Source: Synechococcus sp. WH 8020 (GTDB taxonomy: Bacteria; Cyanobacteriota; Cyanobacteriia; PCC-6307; Cyanobiaceae). From it: 64,000 nucleotides of DNA. The DNA is taken from the NCBI RefSeq assembly GCF_001040845.1, contig NZ_CP011941.1, positions 1,123,576 to 1,187,575 on the forward strand. Reading direction: 5' to 3'. Below are positions 33,400 through 41,962 of the stretch, piece by piece (position 1 is the first letter of the stretch; each line of letters opens with the position of its first letter). The notes beneath the pieces are model-generated. The model was given only the letters and a program-made list of their open reading frames with translations, did not search any database and was not told the DNA's origin. The position numbers and the translations under genes are program-made.

Positions 33400-33585
33400 A
33401 TGGAAATAGCAAGCGAACTACAAATGGCCAACGATTCAAGCAAGAACAAGGACTATTGGATTGACGAAATTGCCTTCCTGGAATCAAGGCTGAACGGAAG
33501 CCAAGGCAAGATCGATTCCGAGGATCGATCGGCCTGTGAAGAAGCACTGAAGGTAGCGAAGGAGAACCTGACATCCCACATGTGA
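33400..33585 (+). CDS. Small soluble hypothetical protein
   Basis: 61 residues: KNKDYWIDEIAFLESRLNGS then DSEDRSACEEALKVAKENLT. Helical and charged, with one cysteine. No domain recognised. ATG start; a further in-frame ATG lies eight codons in. Confidence 0.55.
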   Translation: MEIASELQMANDSSKNKDYWIDEIAFLESRLNGSQGKIDSEDRSACEEALKVAKENLTSHM

Positions 33586-33953
33586 TTTCACGCAGGATTC
33601 AAAATACTAAGCGATTGATGCAATGCCGAAACAAGAGTCAAAGCAGCATTGAACTAATCAATTTCAACGACAAAAACTTGACGTTGAAATGTCAAAGTAA
33701 AATCATGATCCCTTCAAAATCAAACCGCTTTCTACTGAAATGAAACTTGCCTCTCCTTTCACTTTTCACCGCAACAACACAACGATGACCCTGAACAGTC
33801 AACCCATGGAAGATATCTCCTACGGAGCAATTTGACCCACGTAAAGCGCTGATCGCCAATGGTAAGGCCACAACACTGACCTCCACTTTCAACAAAAAAG
33901 TCTCAGGGAAGGCTTCCCTGCGGCATGGTGACATCTGAATTACCATCCAACTC
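33586..33953 (+). other. Intergenic region, no clear gene
   Basis: 368 bases. A 31-codon frame near 33739 (MKLASPFTFHRNNTTMTLNS) is too short and weak to call, and the minus-strand frame over 33692-33979 lacks coding character. No other structure seen. Confidence 0.4.
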
Positions 33954-34457
33954 ATGCTTTGGCGCTCCTTGGTTTCCATACTGATCGCAGCTTGGTTGCT
34001 GATCAGTACCCCCGTTCTGGCCGCTGAGTTGAGGTTGAGTGACGTGGCCTTAGCTCCTTGCGACGCTCATGATCCAGGGGCACAACCCGGACAGGCTCTC
34101 GGGAATACACGCAACAACATCTCGAGTCCTGAGGGAGCGAGCTGCTACGTCCTCAGCGGGACAGTGGAGAATCCAAGCAAACGCGCTGTCGTCGATACGG
34201 ATGTCTATGCACGCATTCTCGATCGCAGCGGTGAACCGGTGCTTCAAAACCGAACACGGGTTGGATCCATTGGAGATGTGGAGCCAGGGTCCCAAGCCTT
34301 TGCTCTCCGACTCGCTGTACCCAAAGGGACACCGGGACCTTTCGATGTCAAAAACCCAAGAGCACGTGGATTCAATGCTCCTGTCCGAAGTCGTGCGAAT
34401 GACGACGATGAATTACTACCACTCGAACAGAATGTAGTGACGGCAGCGCAGGATTGA
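33954..34457 (+). CDS. Exported hypothetical protein
   Basis: 167 residues. A signal peptide (LVSILIAAWLLISTPVLAA, residues about 6-24) is followed by a mature domain with two cysteines (LAPCDAHD and GASCYVLSG) and a beta-sandwich-like section (VLSGTVENPSKRAVVDTDVY, then FALRLAVPKGTPGPFDV) reminiscent of FxLYD-type domains. No named family. Its stop is followed 2 nt later by the next gene, so the two are probably one operon. Confidence 0.78.
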   Translation: MLWRSLVSILIAAWLLISTPVLAAELRLSDVALAPCDAHDPGAQPGQALGNTRNNISSPEGASCYVLSGTVENPSKRAVVDTDVYARILDRSGEPVLQNRTRVGSIGDVEPGSQAFALRLAVPKGTPGPFDVKNPRARGFNAPVRSRANDDDELLPLEQNVVTAAQD

Positions 34458-34459
34458 AA

Positions 34460-34636
34460 ATGAGTTCCCCGCTCAAGTCTGGATTCACCTTGCTGGGCTT
34501 GATTGCTGTGATGTTGCTCATCAGCTTGAACCCAAGAGCAGCAAATCGAGACGACCCTCTGCGATCGCTCAAAGACAATCGAATGATGACCCGCAACAGC
34601 GTGCGACGACTCAGGGAGCAACGGATCAGAGACTGA
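34460..34636 (+). CDS. Small exported or membrane-anchored protein
   Basis: 58 residues: the hydrophobic start GFTLLGLIAVMLLISLNPRA then a basic tail RMMTRNSVRRLREQRIRD. The ATG overlaps nothing and lies 2 nt after the previous stop. Likely anchored in the membrane or exported; function unknown. Confidence 0.6.
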   Translation: MSSPLKSGFTLLGLIAVMLLISLNPRAANRDDPLRSLKDNRMMTRNSVRRLREQRIRD

Positions 34637-34672
34637 TCGACCAACCTTTGGAATGAATCAGCGTTCGTTGAT

Positions 34673-35338
34673 TCAAGGAGAGGTGATCTCAAATAGTGAG
34701 CCCTGGATGGACGTTGGGAAGGGTTCGTTTCCTGCCCGTTGAATCGGTTCCACCATCCAACCTTGAGGATCCCAACCCATGAGGAGTGGCTCTAAGGCCC
34801 GAAGCTCATACCCATCAGCTCTTGCTAGCCAGGCCTCTTCCAGACCATCCGGAATCAACACAGGCATTCGATCATGGAGCGGCTGAATGAGAGCATTCGG
34901 CGCAGTGGTGAGAATCGTGCAGGTATCCAGTTCACTCCCATCTGAGCCAAGCCAGCGTTCCCATAACCCAGCGATCCAAAAGGAACGTTGATCTCGACGG
35001 CAGACAAAGTAGTTTTTCTCGAAAAATCCTGTGGCTGGGATCAAACATCGCCGATGACGCCAAGCAGCTTTGAAACTTGACTTCTCTGCAACCGTTTCTG
35101 AGCGAGCGTTGATGGGTCTAGGGCCAGCAGAAGGGTCTTTCGCCCAAGAGGGAATCAAGCCCCACAGCATCAGAGCTGCCTCGGTCTTGCCCTCCTCTTG
35201 ACGCAATCCCAACACAGGTTCCGAAGGGCGAATGAGCTCCCGAGGCGCATAGCGCGACAAATGCACATCAGACATTCGCTCCCGAATGGCCTCCGGAAGC
35301 TGAAGGGCATCTGCCTTGAGTGCAAAACGACCACACAT
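34673..35338 (-). CDS. SRAP-family (YedK/HMCES-like) protein
   Basis: 221 residues. The conserved Cys2 in MCGRFALK would form the thiazolidine link to abasic sites in single-stranded DNA; this is the SRAP (SOS-response-associated peptidase) family. Other signature blocks are present: PINARSETVAEKSSFKAAWR, RCLIPATGFFEK (active-site Glu) and ALIQPLHDRMPVLIP (His). Complete. The ATG at 35338 makes Cys the second residue, which the mechanism requires. Confidence 0.95.
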   Translation of the reverse strand: MCGRFALKADALQLPEAIRERMSDVHLSRYAPRELIRPSEPVLGLRQEEGKTEAALMLWGLIPSWAKDPSAGPRPINARSETVAEKSSFKAAWRHRRCLIPATGFFEKNYFVCRRDQRSFWIAGLWERWLGSDGSELDTCTILTTAPNALIQPLHDRMPVLIPDGLEEAWLARADGYELRALEPLLMGWDPQGWMVEPIQRAGNEPFPTSIQGSLFEITSP

Positions 35339-35444
35339 GTCATCCATCATCAATGGCGAATGGGATCGGTGGCGGGCTCGATCAAAAATCTCACAGATGA
35401 GAGATCAAACTCGTCAGAATCGGAAAAATTTTGTTGGCGCAGGA

Positions 35445-35672
35445 ATGCTTCCTCTCAATCCGTTTTACCTGCTGAGTGCAGGCAAGGTTGCTGGTCTTAA
35501 AGCCACCATTTTGATTTTGATGGTGATGCTGATGAAGTCCAAGCTTCTACGCATCAAGATGTCGCTTCTGGGCTCCTTGATTGGTTTCACTCTGTTGGTT
35601 GGATTTTTGCTCACAACAGGAGCCCTGACGCTCGTTGCAGGTGGAGCAGTCGTCTATGCGGCAAAGAAATAA
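35445..35672 (+). CDS. Small membrane protein
   Basis: 75 residues with two hydrophobic segments: ILILMVMLMKSKLLRIKMSL and LIGFTLLVGFLLTTGALTLV, ending VVYAAKK. The frame is open back to 35316 and an ATG at 35397 is possible; the chosen ATG begins the hydrophobic part. Divergent from the SRAP gene. Confidence 0.55.
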   Translation: MLPLNPFYLLSAGKVAGLKATILILMVMLMKSKLLRIKMSLLGSLIGFTLLVGFLLTTGALTLVAGGAVVYAAKK

Positions 35673-35722
35673 GAAATTCAATCCCACATGGTTGTGGGAG
35701 CAGCCCAGCACTAGCTCACCGC

Positions 35723-36601
35723 TCAACCCAATTCCAAACAGGCCAACGCAAACACGTCGCTTAAATCAACTTTTGGTAAACCACCTCGATACATCCGCAT
35801 GGTTTCCGACTCAGCCTTAAAACCAAGTGTGGCCATTAGATCATTCGCAGCAGAATTCAATCCAGGGGTATCAATTAACAACACCCCTGGGTGGCATTCT
35901 TGAAGCTTTTGGATGAGATAAGCGGCTATCCCAGGAGAATCGGCGAGGAGCGGACCGATCCTCCAACCTTCTCCATCTTGCAAAAGGCAGGGGCGAATGC
36001 GGCCGAAACCATGGCAGTTTCCCTTGTCATCAAGAATGGTAAGAACCTCACCAGATGGGTGTCCAAGCCAATCAGCAAGGAAGTGGGGCCTTGGGCTTGG
36101 CTCCCTCTGGGCGTCGTACAGCTGAACAGCTTCTAAAGGAACACTGCTCCCCTTCACCACCTGCAAACCGGGAGGAAGATCGCCCATCAAGTCTTCTGAA
36201 TTGCTTTGGTTGAAGCAGCGCCAACGGGTGGTCATCGAAGACGATTCAAACCCCCATCCCGCATAGTCCAAGATTCGAGCAGGGGCTGCCTCTAAACCGA
36301 TGCAGGTCAGATCAGCAAGGTGGTCGAGAGCATGCATCCAAAGCCGCTGTCCATACCCATGACCACGCTGATGGGGGACCACGAGATAAAGGCCAATAAA
36401 ACCGTAATCAGGGTTGTACCGAACGCCAACGATGCAACCAATCGGCTCCTGATCGAGCCAAGCAATCCACAAACCCTGACGATCAGTCTGTCGGTAAATC
36501 TCAAGATCCCCAAGACCTGGAGCAAATCCCTCACGACGAGACCAATCCGTCACGAGTGGAATCTGGTCAGACTTCAATTCGCGAATTTGAAAACGCCCCA
36601 T
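35723..36601 (-). CDS. GNAT family N-acetyltransferase, two-domain
   Basis: 292 residues. The first 140 residues form a GNAT fold: IGCIVGVRYNPDYGFIGLYL then VVPHQRGHGYGQRLWM carries the acetyl-CoA binding R/QxxGxG. The rest (LVPLEAVQLYDAQR-like region, CHGFGRIRPCLLQDGEGW, LLIDTPGLNSAANDLMATLG) forms the second domain typical of YitH/HolE-like acetyltransferases (DUF1248-type). Substrate unknown. Complete; the ATG at 36601 is used. Confidence 0.88.
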   Translation of the reverse strand: MGRFQIRELKSDQIPLVTDWSRREGFAPGLGDLEIYRQTDRQGLWIAWLDQEPIGCIVGVRYNPDYGFIGLYLVVPHQRGHGYGQRLWMHALDHLADLTCIGLEAAPARILDYAGWGFESSSMTTRWRCFNQSNSEDLMGDLPPGLQVVKGSSVPLEAVQLYDAQREPSPRPHFLADWLGHPSGEVLTILDDKGNCHGFGRIRPCLLQDGEGWRIGPLLADSPGIAAYLIQKLQECHPGVLLIDTPGLNSAANDLMATLGFKAESETMRMYRGGLPKVDLSDVFALACLELG

Positions 36602-36657
36602 CCAACCGAACCAAACATGGCAAGGTTTCAATCATGGGGAGGAAGCTAGCGAAGTCA

Positions 36658-36840
36658 TCAGAATTCATTCTTGAATATTCGTTCCAAATCCTTTCGAAAC
36701 TGTTGAGAGCTCAAAGGCTGAGCTTTTTGACGAACTGAATTCCTAAACAGCAAAGAGCGGATCCACCAGATTTGAAGAGCTGCAAAGGAAAATCCCACAA
36801 TCAGAAGGCTGACTGTGGGGGAATCCAGTGAAATGGCCAT
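36658..36840 (-). CDS. Single-helix membrane protein
   Basis: 60 residues: SLLIVGFSFAALQIWWI helix, then the basic tail LFRNSVRQKAQPLSSQQFRK. No family recognised. Divergent from the plus-strand small gene at 36864. Confidence 0.55.
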   Translation of the reverse strand: MAISLDSPTVSLLIVGFSFAALQIWWIRSLLFRNSVRQKAQPLSSQQFRKDLERIFKNEF

Positions 36841-36863
36841 GGCTGTGACACTGATCAAGCAGG

Positions 36864-37031
36864 ATGGGGTCTGAACGGGACAGAACCTTGCGCGAAATGA
36901 GTGTGGCCGAACTACTACTTCGCAACGTAGGAAAATTTGCTGCGGTATCAGGAGTAATCGGTGTGGTGATTTGGTTGAGCTGGGTCATGCTCGATGTCAA
37001 ACACCTTCAGTCAGGATTCACCCTTCCTTGA
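36864..37031 (+). CDS. Single-helix membrane protein
   Basis: 55 residues: a charged N-terminus (SERDRTLREMSVAELLLRNV) then a helix (FAAVSGVIGVVIWLSWVMLD) and a short tail. ATG start. No family recognised. The gap to the divergent gene is 23 nt. Confidence 0.55.
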   Translation: MGSERDRTLREMSVAELLLRNVGKFAAVSGVIGVVIWLSWVMLDVKHLQSGFTLP

Positions 37032-37044
37032 AGCACTCAATGAT

Positions 37045-37524
37045 CTAAGCAACACCATCTGAGACCACTGTGTCAATGGCACCGGATTGCCCACGTTCAA
37101 GTTCTGGACTGAAGCGACGCACAATCAATTCATCAATCGAAAACAAACCAGGACCTAAGGCCAAGACCGCAACTGCCGATGCGAAATAAAGACCTAGCAG
37201 CTCAAGCAAGTAGATGTTGAAACCTGCAGTAATAATTGCGTGATAAATGGCGACAGAGATTGTTCCCATAATCGCGAGAGCACCGAAGCGTGTGAGGAGA
37301 CCTGTAATCAAAAGCCAACTACCGATGACTTCAGAAAAGGCTGCGATATAGGAAAGAAGTATTGGGAAGGGAAGATGGAGTGGACGTACAAATGCGTCAG
37401 CAAAATTTTCAATATTGGCGAGCTTCTCGTAACCGTGATGAATCAAGAGAGTTCCAGTGATGACCCGAAGGATCAGAATCCCGAGATCCGAGAGAAAAGG
37501 TTTTGTCGCAATGGATCTCAGCAC
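37045..37524 (-). CDS. DoxX family membrane protein
   Basis: 159 residues with four membrane helices. The DoxX signature is clear: ILILRVITGTLLIHHGYEKL, FPILLSYIAAFSEVIGSWLL, then GLLTRFGALAIMGTISVAI. DoxX proteins are quinone- or redox-linked membrane proteins; function in cyanobacteria is uncertain. The start is a GTG at 37524. Complete. Confidence 0.92.
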   Translation of the reverse strand: MLRSIATKPFLSDLGILILRVITGTLLIHHGYEKLANIENFADAFVRPLHLPFPILLSYIAAFSEVIGSWLLITGLLTRFGALAIMGTISVAIYHAIITAGFNIYLLELLGLYFASAVAVLALGPGLFSIDELIVRRFSPELERGQSGAIDTVVSDGVA

Positions 37525-37672
37525 AGATTTTTAATCCTTCTCAACATAGCTTAATAAAAACCTCGCGCCTTTGTGAAGCAAAACGTCGCCAAGACGCGAC
37601 ATTAGGAATAAATACTCACTCACACCCAGGCCGGCGCAGGCGCCATAATGAGAGATGTATCGAATTATTGAC

Positions 37673-37786
37673 ATGACGAGCGAAGCGCTGATCACTATTT
37701 TTCTAGGGTTTGGGGCAGCAGTGACAAGCCTTGCGTTTTGGAAACTAAGCCAGAGCCGATCACCCCAGAATTCCTCGACCCGCTGA
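37673..37786 (+). CDS. Single-helix membrane mini-protein
   Basis: 37 residues: TSEALITIFLGFGAAVTSLA forms one helix, then a polar tail. ATG start; short but with clean hydrophobic pattern. No named family. Confidence 0.45.
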   Translation: MTSEALITIFLGFGAAVTSLAFWKLSQSRSPQNSSTR

Positions 37787-37831
37787 TACAAGCCTCCTGC
37801 AGATGCTTCTTGCCTCGGGCCGAATGTTCAT

Positions 37832-38251
37832 TCAGTCGACGAACCTCTTGTAAAGCCAGCGAACAAACCCGCCAAGAACAGGAATAGGACCAAAGGTAGG
37901 GCCGACAAAATCGAAATAATCCCGATGACTAATGACCTTTCCATCGAAATTAAGCTTCAGCCTAGAAACTCCGGGATAGATAAATTCAATTCCCTTGATT
38001 TTTAGCCCCATTTCCCATTCAACGAAAGCGATATCGTCGTCAATCGAGATCGCACCTGGGACAAGATAGAGATCATCACACCGCTTGATCAATCCATCCT
38101 GTGCCTTGATATATGCCTCGATACCTTGAGATTCCTGAGTTGGATCTCGAAAATAAACGTTCTCGTCATACAACTCTCTCCATTGAGATTCTGTTGGTGC
38201 TGGCTGCCCATAGGGTTTGGTGAACAGAGCTTTTAAACGATCAGCATCCAT
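37832..38251 (-). CDS. SnoaL-like (NTF2-fold) protein
   Basis: 139 residues. The pattern YDENVYFRDPTQESQGIEAY (helix then Tyr/Asp), IDDDIAFVEWEMGLKIKG and VSRLKLNFDGKVISHRDYFD is the SnoaL-like fold seen in small cyanobacterial isomerase- or cyclase-like proteins. Function unknown. Complete, ATG start. Confidence 0.85.
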   Translation of the reverse strand: MDADRLKALFTKPYGQPAPTESQWRELYDENVYFRDPTQESQGIEAYIKAQDGLIKRCDDLYLVPGAISIDDDIAFVEWEMGLKIKGIEFIYPGVSRLKLNFDGKVISHRDYFDFVGPTFGPIPVLGGFVRWLYKRFVD

Positions 38252-38280
38252 GGGTTCAGGTTTAAGGCTGTCCTAAGCCT

Positions 38281-38553
38281 ATGAAAAGAAGAGTGATCTC
38301 TGCATACCATCGAGATCAATTTGTTGGACATCTTGTGTCAAGCCAAAATTTCCAATACGAACCCGTGGAGGCTTTCGGCGAAGGCCTGACCACCAAACGG
38401 CCCTGGAATCAAGGGTCACTTGACTTTGTCGAGCGTCTCAACGGAAGAGTCGCAATGTTGGGGTTTATGGCTGCAATTATTGGAGAGTTAATAAGCGGTC
38501 ATGGCCCAGCAGGTCAACTTGCAGATGTCATCCGCTGGTATTTATCGTTGTAA
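38281..38553 (+). CDS. hli: High-light-inducible (Hli) protein
   Basis: 90 residues. The conserved Hli motif is FVERLNGRVAMLGFMAAIIG (ExxNGRxAMxGF), a chlorophyll-binding membrane helix, followed by ELISGHGPAGQL. These small chlorophyll-binding proteins bind pigments and protect photosystem assembly under high light. The N-terminal 45 residues are a non-conserved extension. Divergent from the SnoaL-like gene, with about 29 nt between starts. Confidence 0.93.
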   Translation: MKRRVISAYHRDQFVGHLVSSQNFQYEPVEAFGEGLTTKRPWNQGSLDFVERLNGRVAMLGFMAAIIGELISGHGPAGQLADVIRWYLSL

Positions 38554-38872
38554 GCTAAACCCAAAACAATTGACCTCTACTAATTCAATTCAATAACGGC
38601 GTTACCGAGATCAACTGAACACGGCAATTATTTGCTCATTCAATACAAAATCATTCCACATACTCAACCCAGGAGGCGAACTGAGCCAAACAATTCTCCT
38701 GATCGCCAAACAGAAACCAACAGATTATTACCATTAGACACACTAACAATGATGGCGCTAATGCACTTATAAATAGTATTTCATGTCCCATCCACTCATT
38801 TGCTGTTATTTCCAAATTGGACAAACAACAATAATCAACATCAACACATCACGCTTCAAAAAAATCATCGAA
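38554..38872 (+). other. Intergenic region
   Basis: 319 bases, A+T-rich, no gene found on either strand. No terminator hairpin with a T run was seen. It separates the Hli gene from the convergent J-domain gene. Confidence 0.45.
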
Positions 38873-39217
38873 TCACGACGCGACAATGTCTGACATCTCA
38901 GGCTGGAGTAAAACGTCTCGGGCATTGTTCAGACGAATCATTGTCTCTGGATCACCTCCCTTATCAGGGTGATGCTGCACGGCCAATGCTTTGTGCACCC
39001 TCTTCACCACCTGTTCAGTTAACCGCCCTGAGAGAGCTAATCCCAAGGTCTGTCTCGCACAAATCGCTTCAAACTCAGGATCCCTGCCCAAGGGCTGACG
39101 CTCGCGACCATGGTTGGAATGACCAGGTTTGCGCTTGCCACTTCGGTTTCGCTTGTTCCCACCAGCATGACCTGTTCCAAAACCAGAACCCCCTGGGGCC
39201 TCTTGACCGCTCGACAT
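38873..39217 (-). CDS. J-domain (DnaJ-like) protein
   Basis: 114 residues. The C-terminal half is a short J domain: VVKRVHKALAVQHHPDKGGD (HPD motif) then PETMIRLNNARDVLLQPE. It would stimulate an Hsp70 (DnaK) partner. The N-terminal 45 residues are Gly/Arg-rich (GSGFGTGHAGGNKRNRSGK) and disordered. The ATG at 39217 is preferred over a longer frame. Confidence 0.85.
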   Translation of the reverse strand: MSSGQEAPGGSGFGTGHAGGNKRNRSGKRKPGHSNHGRERQPLGRDPEFEAICARQTLGLALSGRLTEQVVKRVHKALAVQHHPDKGGDPETMIRLNNARDVLLQPEMSDIVAS

Positions 39218-39277
39218 GGTGATCGCACATGACGTGCCAGCCTGCCGGATCGCGATCAGCGAACGCAAAGCAAACCC

Positions 39278-40528
39278 TCACGGGTTCAAAAACGGCCTTG
39301 GGTCTTGATCGAAACGATGCTCAAAGGGCGGGGTGGCTGGCTCTGCCTCACCATCAAGAGCTGCTGTCGCCTCAAGGGCCTTCCTCAACAACCGAGCACT
39401 CTGCAATGGCATATCTCTCGGCACCGAAATTCGATCTCTTAAGTAACGCAGACCACTTGCACTGTCAGGATTTGGCTGGCAAGGATCGCCTGATATCAAA
39501 TAGGTCAATGCAGCACGCAGGGGCTGATCAAACGCAGCACCGAGAGGATTGCGAGCCAACAGCGCAGAACGATGGCGCATAACTCTCTCGAGTGCCCTTT
39601 CAGAAGACATCACTCCATCGTCAGTCATCTCGGAAGACCAACCAGTTTCGAGTTCAGCGAGACCAGCACCTTGATCCACCGCACGCGCCATAGCTTGCTG
39701 TTCGGGACTTCCATTGCTCCAACAACCACCCATTTGTGGTGGCAAGTCGTGGGCATGGGTATGAACATCGCTTTGGGTACCGCGATAGGTCGGAAGCTGC
39801 TCCAAAGCGTTGAGCCATTGATCGATACCTGGATGCTCTTGACGAAGTGCAAAGCCCTTGAAATAGGCCAGCGATGCATTCATCCTCTCGACGTAAGGAA
39901 CGAACACCAGATCTGCCGTTCCTGGATGCGCTCCACCCGGATGATCAGGATCAAGCCAATGGCCACCTCCCGCAGACAGAGCCTCCTCCATTTGACGTGC
40001 AACCGTCTGAAATTGGTCACGCGCTTGAAGCTCCTGCCGGTTGTTCAGCCTGGGAGTACAGAGCCAAATGCACCAAGCGCGAAACAAAAGACGCTCAAGA
40101 TCGCGCAACCGGCGCACACGTTTGTCATGCATCCCTGCACCCAAAGGGCCAAAGGCATGCTCCAACACTTCAAGGATGCGATCACTTTCTGTAAAAAGAC
40201 GTCCATCCAACTCAAGGGCTGGAAGCATTCCTGATGGCACCTTGGCGGTAAACCAGGGCTCCTTCGGCCCATAGCAGCGCATGGTGACTTTACGAATCCG
40301 ATAGGGGACTCGACGAAACTCCAGCCATAGCCAAACCTTCTGGCAATACGGGCACCAAGCATGGTGATCACGAAATAGCGTGACTCGCACCTGAGACTCC
40401 GGCTCTCCGAACAAGCGCAATGTGGCTTGTGCATTAGCTGGACCTTCACAACGCTCTGCAGGATCAGGAGCCAAGTCATCCAGCTGCTCCCAGCTCAGGA
40501 CAACAGCGTTAGCGAGCAGATCGGCCAT
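39278..40528 (-). CDS. Glutathione S-transferase-like protein
   Basis: 416 residues. A thioredoxin-fold GST N-terminal domain begins about residue 45: VTLFRDHHAWCPYCQKVWLW has the CPYC redox site and the VPSGMLPALELDG block is the glutathione-binding cis-proline (here Met-Leu-Pro). A helical GST C-terminal domain follows (about 130-250), then an extra 150-residue C-terminal region of unknown fold. Such long GST-like proteins occur across cyanobacteria. Substrate unknown. Complete; ATG start. Confidence 0.87.
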   Translation of the reverse strand: MADLLANAVVLSWEQLDDLAPDPAERCEGPANAQATLRLFGEPESQVRVTLFRDHHAWCPYCQKVWLWLEFRRVPYRIRKVTMRCYGPKEPWFTAKVPSGMLPALELDGRLFTESDRILEVLEHAFGPLGAGMHDKRVRRLRDLERLLFRAWCIWLCTPRLNNRQELQARDQFQTVARQMEEALSAGGGHWLDPDHPGGAHPGTADLVFVPYVERMNASLAYFKGFALRQEHPGIDQWLNALEQLPTYRGTQSDVHTHAHDLPPQMGGCWSNGSPEQQAMARAVDQGAGLAELETGWSSEMTDDGVMSSERALERVMRHRSALLARNPLGAAFDQPLRAALTYLISGDPCQPNPDSASGLRYLRDRISVPRDMPLQSARLLRKALEATAALDGEAEPATPPFEHRFDQDPRPFLNP

Positions 40529-40553
40529 AGCCCACGTTCGGATCTATGCATGA

Positions 40554-40754
40554 TCAAGGATCATCGTCCTTACGGTGGCTCAGAAGGGCATACTCCCTAG
40601 CCTCTGCCGTGGTGTGCAGCATTGGCTCGCCGCCATTCAGCAGCCACAATTCCAGCCGAGCGTCATCGGGCGCTTCGAAAAAGTACACCTCTAAAGGCAT
40701 CAAAACTTTTTCACAAAAGAACTGATTCTCACCAATACATTTGAGAATTATCAT
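40554..40754 (-). CDS. Small hypothetical protein
   Basis: 66 residues: MIILKCIGENQFFCEKVLMP then EVYFFEAPDDARLELWLLNG. Beta-rich N-terminus, acidic C-terminus. The 'EKVLMPLEVYFFEAPDD' core looks conserved-like. Two cysteines. The frame is open upstream to 40790; the ATG at 40754 starts the regular part. Confidence 0.65.
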   Translation of the reverse strand: MIILKCIGENQFFCEKVLMPLEVYFFEAPDDARLELWLLNGGEPMLHTTAEAREYALLSHRKDDDP

Positions 40755-40925
40755 TTTTGAGGAGTCGTTCCGATAGCAACATTCACCCATCTAAGAATTC
40801 CGTTGACGATCAGAAGAACATCCTCTGAAAATCTCAGAAAGGTTGTCTAACTCAACACAAAAACAGACTCGTTTTAGGTTTTTTTTATTTCCAATGCGAC
40901 CATTCCCTTGTCCCTGGCCTCTCTC

Positions 40926-41399
40926 ATGAATTTCGCCATTCTGAATGCGAGAGAGAAGGCAGTGCGCTTAACAGGCACTGGTCTCAAGAGCATTGATCTC
41001 CTGGGATGCTGGCATCTGCAAACGATTTGGTCGAAGGCAGACCCAAAAGCCAATCCATTGAGCAGCTGGATGCTGAGAAGCCTGAATGCCCGCCTGGAGA
41101 TCAAAGCAGGGCTAGGGATCAACTGCAAAGACTTGCGTCTTACGAACGCCATCAACTTGGGGCCTGTTGAACTCAAATTTCAAGGTCCAGGTTGGTTGAA
41201 AGGGAAGCGGCCATTACTGATGTTTCACTTTGACTCGCTAACTTTGCGGATTGGTGGACTTGTCTTGCTCAAAAAAGCATTGCCCGCTCCAGATCAAAAG
41301 CGCACCCCTTTTTTTGCTCTGATCGAACGCAATCCTGATGGCTGGATGGCGGCCCGTGGACGCGGTGGCGGACTCGCGCTCTGGATACTCAAGGATTGA
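40926..41399 (+). CDS. Hypothetical protein, DUF-type
   Basis: 157 residues, soluble with hydrophobic patches. NFAILNAREKAVRLTGTGLK, LGCWHLQTIWSKADPKANPL, and a beta-rich C-terminus (LLMFHFDSLTLRIGGLVLLK, then ALIERNPDGWMAARGRG). No named family recognised. The C-terminus overlaps the convergent PNPOx-like gene by 11 nt. An alternative TTG start precedes the ATG. Confidence 0.68.
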   Translation: MNFAILNAREKAVRLTGTGLKSIDLLGCWHLQTIWSKADPKANPLSSWMLRSLNARLEIKAGLGINCKDLRLTNAINLGPVELKFQGPGWLKGKRPLLMFHFDSLTLRIGGLVLLKKALPAPDQKRTPFFALIERNPDGWMAARGRGGGLALWILKD

Positions 41400-41961
41400 T
41401 CCTTTGTTCTTGCCATTGCGTGGCGGACAACCACAGCCGTCGCACGTGCGGATGTGGCTTGAGATCGAGCTGCTCGATGCGATGCAAGGAAATCCGAAGC
41501 AGGCGCAAATGCTCTGGCATCGCCGAATCGTCTGACACCTCCTGAGGCCATGGGCCTTGTGGATCAAACGGATCACCGGGAGGGGGCCAGGCCCAGACCG
41601 ATCGCCCAGGTGGTGAGAGCCGCTTCCACTCTTGATTCAAGGCCACAACATCCCCTGTCGGAGCGATCAGTCTTGCCGTTCCACGGAGGCGAAACTGCTC
41701 GCGAGCCTTACGAAACAACCAGCACAACTCCACCTCAGGTGTTCGTTCAATCTCTAAACACTTCTCACTGCGGGCATCAGTGAGCAGATCCATGGTCGCC
41801 GCCGCACTCCAATCGCGGAAAACGAGCGTTCGCACTCTGGGGCAACCATCAACCCCAAGACTTGCAAGCTGCACCCAGCGACCACCTGGTAACCGGCCTT
41901 CCCGCTTGAGTGCCGCAATCAAGAGTGGTCTCCAAGGAGGGAGCTTCTGGGCTGCATCCAT
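41389..41961 (-). CDS. PNPOx-like FMN-binding protein
   Basis: 190 residues. FMN-binding split-barrel fold of the pyridoxamine 5'-phosphate oxidase type, Alr4036-like: GGRWVQLASLGVDGCPRVRT, LVFRDWSAAATMDLLTDARS and CWLFRKAREQFRLRGTARLI match the domain. The actual substrate in cyanobacteria is unknown. Complete; the ATG at 41961 overlaps nothing and is just 1 nt before the end of the peroxiredoxin-like gene. Confidence 0.9.
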   Translation of the reverse strand: MDAAQKLPPWRPLLIAALKREGRLPGGRWVQLASLGVDGCPRVRTLVFRDWSAAATMDLLTDARSEKCLEIERTPEVELCWLFRKAREQFRLRGTARLIAPTGDVVALNQEWKRLSPPGRSVWAWPPPGDPFDPQGPWPQEVSDDSAMPEHLRLLRISLHRIEQLDLKPHPHVRRLWLSATQWQEQRINP

Positions 41962-41962
41962 C

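Noticed and set aside
39572..40234. 220-residue plus-strand frame over the GST-like gene
   Set aside because: Antisense shadow of the 416-residue gene, which has a clear GST domain with CPYC.
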